64,000 bases of DNA from Apricaphanius iberus (lineage: Eukaryota > Chordata > Actinopteri > Cyprinodontiformes > Aphaniidae): positions 3,038,001 through 3,102,000 of the forward strand of contig JAPXFQ010000831.1 in assembly GCA_028564705.1 (NCBI GenBank). Direction: 5' to 3'. The notes below the pieces were generated by a model. It searched no databases, had not been told where the DNA came from, and saw only the letters and a list, made by a program, of their open reading frames with translations. Position numbers and translations under genes: made by a program. Position 1 is the first letter of the stretch. The number at the start of each line of letters is the position of its first letter. This document shows, in pieces, positions 11,740 to 22,440 of the stretch.

Positions 11740-12075
11740 AAGAGACCCGAAAAAAGAACAGTTGGGGAACAGTTGTACACCACAAAGACTTTATTAGTAA
11801 TGTGTTCGTGTTGATTGTAGAAGTTCTCCATTGCACGTTATAGTTTGTGTTCCAAATGTAGCCGTACTCCTTAGTTATCCTTTGAGTTAAGTTGTTGTCA
11901 GTGTTTGGTGGTTATTGTCCGCACACCATCATAGAGATGGTGGTGCATGGGAGTCAGCCGTCTGCCTTAACCCCCAAGAAGGCATGGTGTAAAACCATGA
12001 TAAGTGTAGGTGAATTTTTCTCTGCAATGACTCATTTCCTGGGTGGTGTCACACTAGAAGTTTTTATTGCTCTTG
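11740..12075 (+). repeat. unclassified dispersed repeat, copy 1 (LTR-like)
   Basis: This copy is clearly related to 48200-48605. Shared blocks include 'gttgattgtagaagttctc', 'ttatagtttgtgtt' followed by 'caaatgtag', and 'gactcatttcctgggtg' followed by 'gtcacac'. The two copies are in the same orientation and have diverged through indels. The layout could fit a solo LTR, but I cannot define its ends or a target duplication. The 71-codon frame at 11892-12107 is incidental. Confidence 0.55.
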
Positions 12076-13544
12076 AATGCAAATATTTCACAAAGTATTT
12101 ATTTTAAATGAATATTTGTAAAAAACACATTATTTGTGCCCATCTGAATACCGTATTCGGGTTTGGTTCCACCCCTATTAACTTTCAAATACAGTAAAAT
12201 AAAACAGAAATGGAAGAGAAAACCTGTATAACAGACAAATGAGTAAAGACTGCACTTAAAAGGCTGTTCATGAGATGAGGAAAAACACACATGACTCCCC
12301 GATGGCTTACAAATATTGTATGAATCTTATTTTATGGCAGGATTATTAAGCTCTCAGAACCATCCATCGCTGCAGAGGCTGGATGTAGTAAGACAGCTAT
12401 TTTAAATTTTATTTAAAGATCTTGTGGGGGTTGAGCCATCAAAGACAAGGTCAATACCTGAACACACAGGCAAATACTCAATCTAAACTAATTGTGGTTA
12501 TTGGGCTGCAGTTAGCAGCCGACTGCATCACACAATTGCATCAGTGAATGAAGGACTTAAACAGAAAATATCTCCAAAGACCAGGTGAGCAGCTTGCAAG
12601 AGAGCCCAAATATGGGACCCTGACATAATAGACTCAACCAGTGAAAACAAAAACTGAACTACATACAGAACAAAAGATGCTGCTAAAAGAAAAAAACAAC
12701 AACTCTATGTCACAGAATGTACTGCATTAACCCAGTTTCATTCAAGTTTATGGAAGGAACAGCTTTAAAGCATGATAATGTGGCATAACCTGGCTTATCT
12801 GAGCTCCCAGGGGCCATTAACAGCTCTCTGAATTATTTGGTGTGGCCTTTAACCACAATTTAGGAATGAAACAAATTTGCATCATCCCTTCAAGGAGTGG
12901 CTGCAGTCATTTAATAAAGAAATGAATTAATTAATATATAGGTTAAATTTTATGTGAAAATATTTAAAATCTTCTAAAATGGAAACCAAAAACTACTCAT
13001 TATTAACCAATTTATCTTACTTTCAAATTATTTTGAATGTAAATTATAACAAACATTCAGTGACTTTTACTTTAAAGTAGACTTGGGCACACCCATCTAT
13101 AAATCATGGGTAAATACAGTATATAAATAATTTATCTACAAAAAATGTAGAGAAAACAAAAAAGGACATTCAGTTTATTTTTGCCCTTTTTCCAAGTAAG
13201 GCAAACAAGCATTGATTTATATATCCTTTTCCTACAGAAAAAGGATTACTGTATTCGGTTTTCTGAAATATAATTTAGTTTGTTGTTGAGCAAGAAAAAA
13301 CAAAAACTGTAACAAACAAAAGCGATATTTATTTAAAAAATGTCCCTTTTGTGGCAAAATATACTTTGAACTTGATGTATGACAGTTACCAGAGTTGCAT
13401 TAATACTAAATAAATGACTGTAAATTACTGTAAAATGGCATTAATTGACATTGAACAGGTTGGTCACTTATCAAAGATGAGAAAAAAAATCTGTAGAAAA
13501 GTCATGGCAATAGCCAAAAATATTTCTGGGGGAAAAAAATGTGC
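12076..13544. other. unassigned noncoding DNA
   Basis: About 1.5 kb of AT-rich sequence with no recognised element. It borders the endonuclease-type LINE fragment on its right. Confidence 0.5.
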
Positions 13545-14367
13545 TGGAGGAGGAACCATCATGGAAGGACAAGCTCCTACATGGGATGTACCCATGGAAC
13601 ATAACTGAAGTGGCTGATCTCAAGAAATCCTACCAATGGCTAAAGAGGGCTGGACTATAGGACATCACAGAGGAACTCATCCTGGCAGCACAGGAGCAGG
13701 CTCTGAGCACCAGAGCAATAGAGGCCCAGATCTACCACACCAGACAAGACCCAAGGTGTAGGCTGTGCAAAGAGTCATCTGAGACAATCCAACACATAAC
13801 AGCAGGGTGTAAGATGCTAGCAGGGAAAGCTTACATAGAATGTCATAACCAAGTGGCTGGCACAGTTTACAGAAACATCTGTGTGGAGTAAGGGCTGGAA
13901 ACCCCAAGTTCAAAGTGGGAAACAACTCCAAAGGTGGTTGAGAATGACGGAGCAAAGATCCTTTGGGACTTCCAGATCCAGACAGACAGGATGGTAATGG
14001 CGAACCAACTGGACATAGTGGTGGTTGATAAAGAGCAGAGGAAAGCCGTTGTGGTGGATGTGGCATTACCAAGTGATAGTAACATCAAGAAGAAGGAACA
14101 TGAGAAATTTGAGAAATACCAAGGGCTCAAAGAGGAAGCTAGAGAAGGCTTGGAAGGTAAAGGTGACAGTAGCACCCGTGGTAATCGGAGCACTTGGGGC
14201 AGTGACCCCTAAACTGGAGGAATGGCTCCAGCAGATCCCTGGAAGAACCTCAGATATCTCGGTGCAGAAAAGTGCAGAACTTGGAACAGCAAAGATACTG
14301 CGACCCTCAAGCTCCCTGGCCTTTTTGGGTCCTGGTAGAGGACCCAAAAAGCCTAACCTCTTAGTAA
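13545..14367 (+). mobile_element. R2/R4-type (endonuclease-carrying) LINE, 3' fragment
   Basis: This is the 3' third of a site-specific-type LINE common in fish, with a restriction-like endonuclease at the C-terminus of its single ORF. Similarity begins near the codons for 'LLHGMYPWNITEVADL' and runs to the end of the ORF at about 14367. The family is the same as at 18470-19951 and 47429-47708. The copy is 5'-truncated, and its 3' end shows no long tail. Dong/Rex6-like elements are the closest named group I can suggest. Confidence 0.75.
13567..14367 (+). pseudogene. LINE ORF C-terminus: CCHC motif and restriction-like endonuclease, broken
   Basis: Joining frames, the order is a connector ('EVADLKKSYQWLKRAGL' then a stop), a zinc-binding motif C-X2-C-X8-H-X4-C at 13757-13810, and the endonuclease core near 14002-14080 with 'DIVVVDKEQRKAVVVDVA'. 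A further hydrophobic block, 'VAPVVIGALGAVTPKLEEWL', follows in another frame. In active relatives the core begins PD; here the proline is leucine ('NQLDIVV'), which may disable cleavage. At least two stops and one frameshift (near 14135) break the frame. The protein would nick target DNA and prime reverse transcription; this copy cannot. Confidence 0.75.
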
Positions 14368-14910
14368 CTAATTTGGTTTTCTGAAATCTGACACTTCTTT
14401 AGTTTGTCTGATTCATATGTCACGGAGGGATTTTGTCCTTCATGTTGGTTCATCTTCTTCCTTGAGTTTCTGTTGCCTGAGGCCTCCATTACGCTGTTAC
14501 AGCAATGTTCATCATGTGTTCCTGAATCTTTATTTTGGCCTTGATAGTGGATCTGAAGCTGACTGGGCCTAGAAAGGTGGAGATAAAAGGAAAAACCTTG
14601 CAGACTGCTGATCTCCATACCCTTGCTCACAACTCCCAAAGCTGATGTAACATTTTCCGTTATTACTATCAGCAGCAAAGTGTTGCATGCTGCTCTGTGC
14701 ATAGGGTCCCTTTACTGTAGTCACAGCCACTTCTTCACTCTCAAACAGTGTTTTAGAAGGTTCAGTAAAAATAAGAAACACTAAAAAGATTAGACAATTA
14801 GGTCCATTCTCTGCCTCCTTTAGTAATATTCATCATCAAGGCTATGAGGGTTTAATAATCAGGCTTCAGGGTGGAGATCCAACACAACCCTAAAATTACA
14901 CTAATGTTAA
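14368..14910. other. unassigned noncoding DNA
   Basis: No recognised feature. The overlapping minus-strand open stretches at 14361-14781 (113 and 70 codons) show no domain and no good start context, and I treat them as chance frames. Confidence 0.4.
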
Positions 14911-15074
14911 TGGTAAATGGCCTGCATTTGTATAGCGCTTTACTCAGTCCCTACAGACCCCAAAGCGCTTTACACTACATTCAGTCATCCATCCATTCAC
15001 GCACACATTCACACACTGATGATGGCAAGCTACGTTGTTGCCACAGCTGCCTTGGGGCGCACTGACAGAGGCGA
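14911..15074 (-). mobile_element. SINE-like fish repeat, antisense copy
   Basis: It opens with 'ggtaaatggcctgcatttgt' and 'tatagcgcttta', the reverse complement of the tail seen at 5530-5551 and 7690-7702. The interior 'attcacgcacacattcacac' is typical of the family. The tRNA-like head is missing or unrecognisable on the right. A shorter copy is at 46541-46648. Confidence 0.65.
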
Positions 15075-15244
15075 GTCTACACATTAAGTCAACCACAAGG
15101 GCAAAAACTACAAGTAGAGCTAAAACAGATCAATGACATTAGCTCCAGGATATGTTTTTTTTATCAGTTCCTGTTTGTTTCTATTTGAGTTTTAGATGCA
15201 AAACATGTTTGGGCGAAACTTTTATAGAGGAGATGTCTCATTTG

Positions 15245-15497
15245 GTTACAATGCTTGTAAAAACTATTCACCCACTTGGATGTTTTACCCTTTTGTTTCC
15301 TTTTCAAAATCATTTTAACGCAACCAATTGTGGCTTTTTTCTCCAAAACATGAAACAAATGAAATGCATAAATATTTACCCACTTCAAATTAGTATTGAG
15401 TAGATACACCTTTGGCTGCAATCAGCATGGAGTTTGTGTGGACAGCTACAAATTTTCTATTGGATTGAGCTTTGATTGGGGCACTGCAGAGCACCCA
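15245..15497. mobile_element. DNA-transposon-like fish repeat, left part
   Basis: Blocks such as 'aactattcacccacttgg', 'atttacccacttcaa' and 'cacctttggctgcaatcag' belong to a widespread fish repeat with Tc1/mariner-like ends. The Rex3 insertion interrupts the flanking sequence, which resumes at 16378. No transposase frame is visible. Confidence 0.4.
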
Positions 15498-15509
15498 CCT
15501 TGTTGTAAT
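15498..15509. repeat. Rex3 target-site duplication, left
   Basis: 'ccttgttgtaat' recurs exactly at 16366-16377. The two copies directly flank the LINE insertion. Confidence 0.9.
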
Positions 15510-16365
15510 CCATCCATCCATCCATCCATCTTCCTCCGCTTATCCGGGGTCGGGTCGCGGGGGCAGTAGCCTAAGCAAGGAGACCCAGACTTGCCTCTCC
15601 CCGGCCACTTGGGCCAGCTCCTCGGGAGGAATCCCGAGGCGTTCCCAGGCCAGCTGGGAGACATAATCTCTCCAACGGGTCCTGGGTCTCCCCTGGGTCT
15701 CCTCCCGGTGGGACATGCCCGGAACACCTCACCAGGGAGGCGTCCAGGAGGCATCCTGACTAGATGCCCGAGCCACCTCAACTGGCTCCTCTCGATGTGG
15801 AGGAGCAGCGGCTCTACTCTGAGCTCCCTCCGGATGACCGAGCTTCTCACCCTATCTCTAAGGGAGAGCCCAGCCACCCTACGGAGGAAACTCATTTCAG
15901 CCGCCTGTATCCGCGATCTCGTTCTTTCGGTCACCACCCAGCGTTCGTGACCATAGATGAGGGTAGGAACGTAGATCGACCGGTAAATCGAGAGCTTCGC
16001 CTTTCGACTCAGCTCTCTCTTCACCACGACAGACCGGTACAGCGCCCGCATGACTGCAGACGCCCTACCAATCCGTCCATCGATCTCCCGCTCCATTTTT
16101 CCCTCATTCGTGAACAAGACCCCCAGATACCTAAACTCCTCCACTTGAGGAAGGACCTCATCCCCAACCCGAAGAGAGCACCCTACCCTTTTCCGACTCA
16201 AGACCATGGTCTCGGATTTGGAGGTGCTGATCCTCATCCCAGCCGCTTCACACTCGGCTGCGAACCGCTCCAACGAGAGCTGTAGATCACGTTCAGACGA
16301 AGCCAACAAGACCACATCATCTGCGAAAAGCAGAGACCCGATCCTGAGGTCACCAAAACGGATCC
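15510..16365 (-). mobile_element. Rex3: Rex3-type LINE (RTE clade), 5'-truncated, 856 bp
   Basis: On the minus strand the insertion runs from just upstream of the polymerase active site to a tail of GATG repeats (plus-strand 'ccatccatccatccatc'), the known ending of Rex3. It is GC-rich against AT-rich flanks and has perfect 12-bp target duplications, so it is fairly recent. A 5' truncation of this kind is usual for target-primed reverse transcription. A second, older fragment of the family is at 28976-29275. Confidence 0.85.
15510..16365 (-). pseudogene. Rex3 reverse transcriptase C-terminal half, frameshifted near its end
   Basis: The frame is open from the truncation at 16365. It starts with 'IRFGDLRIGSLL' and then the polymerase active-site motif FADD at about 16318-16329, followed by 'VVLLASS', 'FAAECEAAGMRISTSKSE', 'YLGVLF' and the thumb region ending in 'HLVRMPPGRLPGEVF'. 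After 'RRPRG' the sequence no longer resembles the family and reads into the GATG tail as MDGWMDG, so a frameshift has replaced the natural C-terminus. Endonuclease and the front half of the polymerase are missing. The 173-codon plus-strand frame over it is a shadow. Confidence 0.8.
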
Positions 16366-16377
16366 CCTTGTTGTAAT
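16366..16377. repeat. Rex3 target-site duplication, right
   Basis: Exact second copy of the 12-mer at 15498-15509. Confidence 0.9.
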
Positions 16378-17687
16378 AAAACCTTTTAACGTATCAATCC
16401 CCTGATATACTTTTCAAATAATTTTATCTGATTTGCTTGAACTGTTTTTCTGTATTCATGGTGCTTTGGTAGCCAGAAATACTGTTTACCTGTAAGCTAC
16501 CAGATACAGCTGTTTTTTTTAAATTATTAAATAAAGTCACTTGAAACACAATCACTGCACTCATGTCATCTCCATTCCGCTAATTGGGAGACTACTAGCA
16601 CCAATTTACTGGACCTTTGTTGAATTAAGTCAGTCACTTAAAATAATGAATATTTAGCCAATCGCTTATTTTAGGCCATTTTTTTTATTGACAATACTTA
16701 TTGAAAAATCTGTCTTCACTTTGACTTTTTAAGGTTTTATTTAGTAATTTTTTTTTCTGCCAAAAAGCCATTCATAGGGCCTAAGAAAATAAGATACAGG
16801 CTGTTTCCTGATTTGTTTGCTATTCGGTCCTATGAACTATGAGACTGAATTGAAACAACAAAAAAAGAAGAAAAAAAACACGTGTTACTTGAAATTGAAG
16901 AAGCTACATTCAATTATGGAAGGGAAAATGTAGATAAGTATTAATGTTATTGAAGTTACAGTAAAGGCCAGTCATTAAATTGAAACTGCTGCTACAGCTT
17001 AAATCCCAGTATCAAGATGATGAATCACAAATGAGGGAAAGAGAAAAACTTAAAAATTACTTTTTCTCTGTCTAGCCATAAAAGAACAAGTAAAGGGCTG
17101 CAAACATGTAAGGCTTTGGTTATGTGTTAAACCAGGTTTTGATAAATTGACTCAGTCATTTGGAAAAAGGAAATTTTTTAAACTCCTCACAGTAATTATC
17201 TCTACATTATGAATGGTTTATTTTTGCATCCAACTGCTGACATCGGATTAAAGGAAGAACCACAAATAGCTTCTATAGTCAGCAGCTATTATCAGCAGTG
17301 AATGCAATCTCATGATATTTAATGATTTTTTCGGTCTTTCATTGAGGTTTTTTAGGCATTCATTTGTGCACAATTAAACCTTAGCAGTTTTTTTCTTCCC
17401 CAGATAACTTTAAAATGTCCTGGCTGGATTTTCAGTTTTTGCTAAAATAACTTCCATGCAGGTGGCATCCTGCATGTCTCCAGAATATGAGAAGCATATG
17501 ACCTGAAATTTGTATGTTCAAATAGGTTTAGTCTTAATGGTTGTTGACATATGTCATAGTTTATCTGATATAAAAGTAAAATATACAAATAAAGTCCATT
17601 TAGAAAATTAAAAAAATATTTCTACTCTAGTCATAACTTTTTTAAAGTCTATTTTTATTATGTATTTCATGTTTTAGATAAAAACTA
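16378..17687. other. unassigned noncoding DNA
   Basis: AT-rich sequence with A and T homopolymers. No gene or recognised repeat, apart from a few bases at the left that continue the repeat interrupted by Rex3. Confidence 0.45.
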
Positions 17688-17775
17688 TGGCTGTCAAACA
17701 GGTACAAATTTTTATCTAATTTAATTGGATTAAAAATTTTACTATATTAATATATATTATTTACAGGGTACCTGT
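17688..17775. mobile_element. hAT-like terminal fragment
   Basis: 'actatggctgtcaaac' followed by runs of 'aaatttttatctaattt' resembles the end of a fish hAT family that starts TAGGGCTGTCAAACG. Only one end is recognised and no target duplication can be shown. Confidence 0.35.
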
Positions 17776-18469
17776 GAAGTAATTATGATGTATTAACGCT
17801 CCCATATATGACTGAAAAACTACAATAATTTTTGTAAACAAAAGATGAAAACGGATGGTTTTGGAGCAGATAAAGTCTCCCGTTCATCATATTAATATCA
17901 ATGTTAACATTATGAATGGACACTTTGAATGCTGTTTTTGTGAAGACCTACACAGCTACTTCTGCAGATGAGTTAGTTCTAGTGGTAAAACACTTTAAAA
18001 TGCACTGAAACTATGCAGTGAATCAACCTGCAAAAATATAGATAAAGAGGTCACTTTTTTAGTATTTGCACCTCAACAGTGGAGCTAGGTTGGCTATCTG
18101 CAAGACAGAGCAGACAGCTGAACTTACAATAATAACCTTAATTAGTTATAGAGGGAGATTGTACATTCATTAACAATTTGCACAGCAAATGCAAATACAC
18201 CCAATTGTAGCCTGAGAGCTCATTTCCATGGATAGTCCCCCTGCCTGGAGGCACTTACAAACATAAAACAACCAACATCAAGCAAATGCATTTGTTTTTC
18301 ATAAAAGCATAAACAACGTTCTTAAATAATTTATACAAATATTTGATCAAATCCCTGCTTATGGCAGTCAATAAGATTAATAATTTATGGAAAATTATTA
18401 ATATTCAGGGCACCACCTGTTAACAGGAACTATTTTAATAGCCAAATATATATACTGTATATATGATAT

Positions 18470-19949
18470 AGCGACTGGATCAGGTTTGATTCCCGCCTGG
18501 GTCAAAGGAGCTATGAACACCATCCAGTGTGGGTCCCTGGGCAAGACCCTTCACTGCCTACCTTATACCATGATGAGAGACAATGAAATAAATGAGATGC
18601 CGGCTCAGAAGTCGCCCGGATAAACAAGGTCTGCGTCAGGTGCTAGGGAACCAGGGCACCTTAATGAAAAATGGGCTACTGGAACAACGACCAGGCGGAA
18701 ATGGATGAGATGCGAGAATATGGCTCTGTTGGAATGCTACTACTCAAGTAACCCTAATCAGAGAGGTTACCCAAGAAGAATGTGGGCTGAAAGGTTACTT
18801 CGATACCCACAGTCACAGTTGATGGCTAAACACCTAGTAGATCAATGTTCCAATGTCCAAAAATGGCAACTGCTATCACAACTTGAGATTGACGAGATAT
18901 GACATAAATGCTACGGCAAGGAGGAGTCAGAGGGGAGGCTATACCAACTCCCCAACCAGGGATGGGGAACGGACCCCCAATGAGTGAAACCATTGTGCTG
19001 AGCAAGGAAGCAACAGACCCGAAAGATAAGATTATGGCGAGAATGAGTCCAAGGCCCCCCCGACACCGATTAAATTGGCTAAGTGAAGAACCCTCGGAAA
19101 GTCTCTTGGAAACAGTGAATGCAGCAATGAGAGCGATCCCTACCACATCAATTACTGAAACCAATGAGCTGATATACACATCAGCGGCAGTGATCCTAGA
19201 GATGCTTGGCTATAAAAGCAACCATGAGAAACAATACCCACCATGGAAAAGGCAGCTGTAACTAACATCAAGGTAGCTCGGAGAGAAGTAAGCCAGTTGA
19301 CGGAGGCTAAGAGAGGTGCAATGAAACGACCAATACCGTAGAGGTACACACTCAGATGTTCATACCTGAAGCACTCAAAAGTGCTAAACAAAGAATCCAA
19401 GCCTTGGCCTATCACCTAAAGAGGTACACGAAAGACAATGAAGCCAGATGAATAAACAGGTTTGCTGGTTTGCTACACAACCAGCAAAGGTGTACGCTCA
19501 GTGGCAGGGCAATAGCCGCAGAGTAGACCCACCAAGGCTGGAAACTGAAAGATACTGGAAGAGCATATGGTAAAAGGAAGCAGCACATAACAGCAGAGCT
19601 CAATGGCTGGCCTCTCTGAGAGAGGAGCACAACAACCTCCCTGAGCAGAATCCAGTTACCATCATAGTGACAGACATCCAAGAAAGGGTCTCAGGTATGA
19701 AAAACTGGACAGCGCCAGGCACTGACATAATCCATGCCTACTGGCTTAAGAAACTCACAGCACTCCATGAGCACCTAGCAACACAACTGAACCAGCTGCT
19801 AAGAGATGGGACTCAACCAGAATGGCTAACCGAAGGGTGAACAATCCTGATCCAGAAGGATCTCACCAAAGGTGCAGTCCCTTCCAACTATCGCCCAATA
19901 ACATGTCTCTTCACAACATGGAAGCTCATAACAGGCATCATCACAGCAA

Positions 19950-19951
<2 letters not shown>
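18470..19951 (+). mobile_element. R2/R4-type LINE, 5' part, cut off at (TA)n
   Basis: This is the 5' untranslated region and N-terminal two-fifths of the LINE whose 3' end lies at 13545-14367. The sequence stops abruptly inside the reverse transcriptase, where it passes into a pure (AT)n run at 19952. The expected continuation of the polymerase is not found downstream. Orientation is the same as the 13.5-kb fragment, but both cannot be halves of one copy without a 5-kb rearrangement. Confidence 0.75.
18690..19951 (+). pseudogene. LINE ORF N-terminus to reverse transcriptase fingers, many stops
   Basis: Across several frames the order is an N-terminal region ('ALLECYYSSNPNQRGY', 'LLSQLEIDEI'), a second conserved block ('ITETNELIYTSAA' near 19150, 'EMLGYKSN'), the region 'FIPEALKSAKQRIQALAYHL' at about 19355-19420, then 'TAPGTD' with 'HAYWLKKLTALHEHL' and the polymerase motif 'PSNYRPITCL' at about 19885-19915. 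The family is recognisable throughout, but I count many stops and frameshifts, so it is an old, dead copy. The YxDD catalytic motif would lie beyond the breakpoint. Confidence 0.75.

Positions 19952-19998
<47 letters not shown>
19952..19998. repeat. (TA)n microsatellite
   Basis: About 47 bases of uninterrupted alternating A and T. It starts directly at a 'gat' of the LINE frame. Confidence 0.95.
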
Positions 19999-19999
<1 letters not shown>

Positions 20000-21190
20000 T
20001 TAAAATTGTGCATCTGTGTCTGATTAATCTATGTCAAGTGTTCACTGAACCAACCAAATCATTGAAATGAATGAATTTTTTTTTAATTTTCAATAAATAT
20101 GAAAGTAAAATGAACCTTGCTTCTTAGCTTTTTTGTGAATATGGATCATTGAGAAAAGAAACAATCCTCTTTTTGACACATTTTTTAATGTTATAAAAAT
20201 GAAGATACATAATGTAGTTTTATAACACCAAATATTTGACTAAATGCCAGCAACATCCCCTGGTCGGGTAGCTTTTCACACTGTTATTGATAGTTGGTAT
20301 GATGTAGTTTTGCTGATAAGTGTCTTCTAATAAGCCGACAGTGTTTTGTCAGATGCATTTTTGGCCTTTATGTCTAATAGTTGCATCATAAATAATGACA
20401 CGAATGCAATGAGTCGTGGTTGTATTGAAGAATCTTTGCAGAAATGAACTTCACCCATTACACTATACACACTGCTTTTTTTGGTTCAGTTCCCCACTTA
20501 ATTACAAGAAAGGAGTAGACTGAATTTGTGGTTTAAGTAGAAAAAGGATCATTCTGCAGAGAAATAACGTAAACCAATGTAAATTCAAATTCTTGTATTT
20601 AAAGTCTGTCCTTGCAGCAGATACTACAAACTTTTGTGCAAGTCGAGCAAATAGAAATGTCATTCACTGCTGGTGGTCCTTAGCTGACCGTCCTCAGAGA
20701 GTAACAGTGAGAAGCGCTGTTTTTCTTTCATGCGTATAGTTATTTAGTTTTCTGCATGTATCAAAGGAATAAAGGTACCATGAAATAAGAAAAAGGTTAA
20801 TTTGCACATCTGCTGTTGCACATAAAACAATGCTGCAAGCCTAATATTCCTATGGGCTTTAACTGCAAGAGGCAACTTTTTATTTTTACTTAACTTAAAT
20901 AACTATTGTGCAATACATACAACATTCGGCATGGAGCACTGAAAACTCTTTGTTATTCCAGTATTTAGATTCAGGTGGTCTTTACTGTGCTGCATCATCA
21001 CTGGAGGTTTAGGGGTTTTAGGACTGGAAATTTTAGTTTTACAGTCCTCTTCAGAAGACAGCAAATTTCTACTAACATTTAAACCTGACATTAAAATAGG
21101 CAACATGAGATCAACCTTTAGCTTTCCTGATATTTACGTCAAGATCTGAAAATTAAACTCACAATATAGTATCATTTCTAACAGAACACC
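19999..21190. other. unassigned noncoding DNA
   Basis: No continuation of the truncated LINE and no other recognised feature in 1.2 kb. Confidence 0.5.
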
Positions 21191-21194
21191 AACA

Positions 21195-21970
21195 TTTTGC
21201 ATTTATACCAGGTCTGTTTAATCCGCTTGAATTGAACTCTAGTTTGTTTGCCCAAAAGTCTGGTTCTTTTGGAGAGGTGTGAATGCACAATCGAACTCTG
21301 ATTCGGACCAAAAAAGTGAACTCTAGTCGGCCTAAAAATATACGTCTCCGTGTGATTGAAACGAACTCCGCTGCAGTTTGATTGGATGTGTGAATGGTAA
21401 GCGGACCATTGACTGCACCAAAAGCAGGAAGCGGTGTAGTGGACTAGTGGACTAGTGGCAGGCATCCTGGGTAAATACAAACAACCCCACATCCTAGTTA
21501 AATTGCTGTTAGGTCTTGTACATTGCCAGCTCAACTTCTTTACAACATCTGTGTAACATTTTTTACCAAAACTGTTAAGTTCTACGTGCCCCTACTCATA
21601 TGGCGCCGTCTCAGACACATGGTGTAAAAACAAAATAGCATTCTCTGTAGTCCTCCGCCTCATTCTCTGTTCATCTTGAGTTGCTGCAGCAACTCAGTAT
21701 TGATCTGGCATATTTGCCAAACACAAAAGATCAATCCTAAAATTACTGCCTTCTGCTCCCTTCACTCTATGTTTGATTACATTTCACTGTATTGTGAGGT
21801 GTCCCCCACCGCACAAAGAAGTGCACCACCACCAAAGTGCCACCACAGATGGACAGGTAAAATTGTGGCAAAAAGCTTTGGTTCGCTTAAAAAAAGAGCA
21901 GTGCGAATGCGAACCACAGCCGCTAAAAACAGCAACAAAGGCATATCTGCTAAATCACTTATTTTGACCA
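21195..21970. mobile_element. unclassified DNA-transposon-like repeat
   Basis: The left part has 'ggttcttttggagaggtgtg' and the right part 'aaagctttggttcgcttaaa', wording known to me from a fish repeat built on GGTTCG/GGACC motifs. The 118-codon minus-strand frame at 21178-21534 shows no domain. I cannot define exact ends or a target duplication, so the superfamily is open. Confidence 0.35.
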
Positions 21971-22227
21971 GTCTTTAACATTTTTTTTTTCATTTAGAGT
22001 GGCTTTTCCATGTTTTATCACTAAATGAAATTTAACAAAAATAGGATTAGAACATCAATAAGAAAAGGTGGACTGTAATCCAGTTTTGCAACCAGCAAAG
22101 ATTGTATAAAACTATAATGGAACATTTACTTCCATTGACAAAACCATTTGGGTTGTTTGTTCCAATCATTTATACATGTAATTACATTAGGACATGCTAC
22201 AAACAGCTTTAGCAGCAGAGATTTTTT

Positions 22228-22440
22228 TGTTATGATCTTCTCCATTCCTGCCAAGTTTCATGTGCTCTTCTGCTCTCTCCCTACCATTTCAAATGTCAAC
22301 CAATTACTGACTGATCTCACCTGTTCCTCAATCTATATCACCTCCTGCCCTGCAGTCACTCAGTATAAAACCTTCTGTCATCAACCACTTTCAGCCTTTA
22401 AGTGTACATGTCTGATATCCTAATCATGTACCTGACCTTT
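22228..22440 (+). mobile_element. LTR-like repeat
   Basis: It starts TGTTATGATC, nearly the same as the solo-LTR-like repeat at 5989, and continues with pyrimidine-rich sequence, an 'acctgttcctcaatcta' block and 'cagtataaaacc', a possible TATA box near 22363. The 3' end is not defined. Confidence 0.4.

Noticed and set aside
13677..14072. 131-codon minus-strand frame
   Set aside because: It is the antisense shadow of the LINE zinc-finger and endonuclease region.
15764..16285. 173-codon plus-strand open frame
   Set aside because: It is the antisense shadow of the Rex3 reverse transcriptase frame, GC-rich for that reason, and resembles no protein.
13545..19951. The 13.5-kb and 18.5-kb LINE fragments as one element
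   Set aside because: They are in the wrong order (3' part first) on the same strand and 4 kb apart, so they are separate copies unless rearranged.
21178..21534. 118-codon minus-strand frame
   Set aside because: It lies in a repeat-like region, has no domain or signal peptide, and its composition reflects the repeat.
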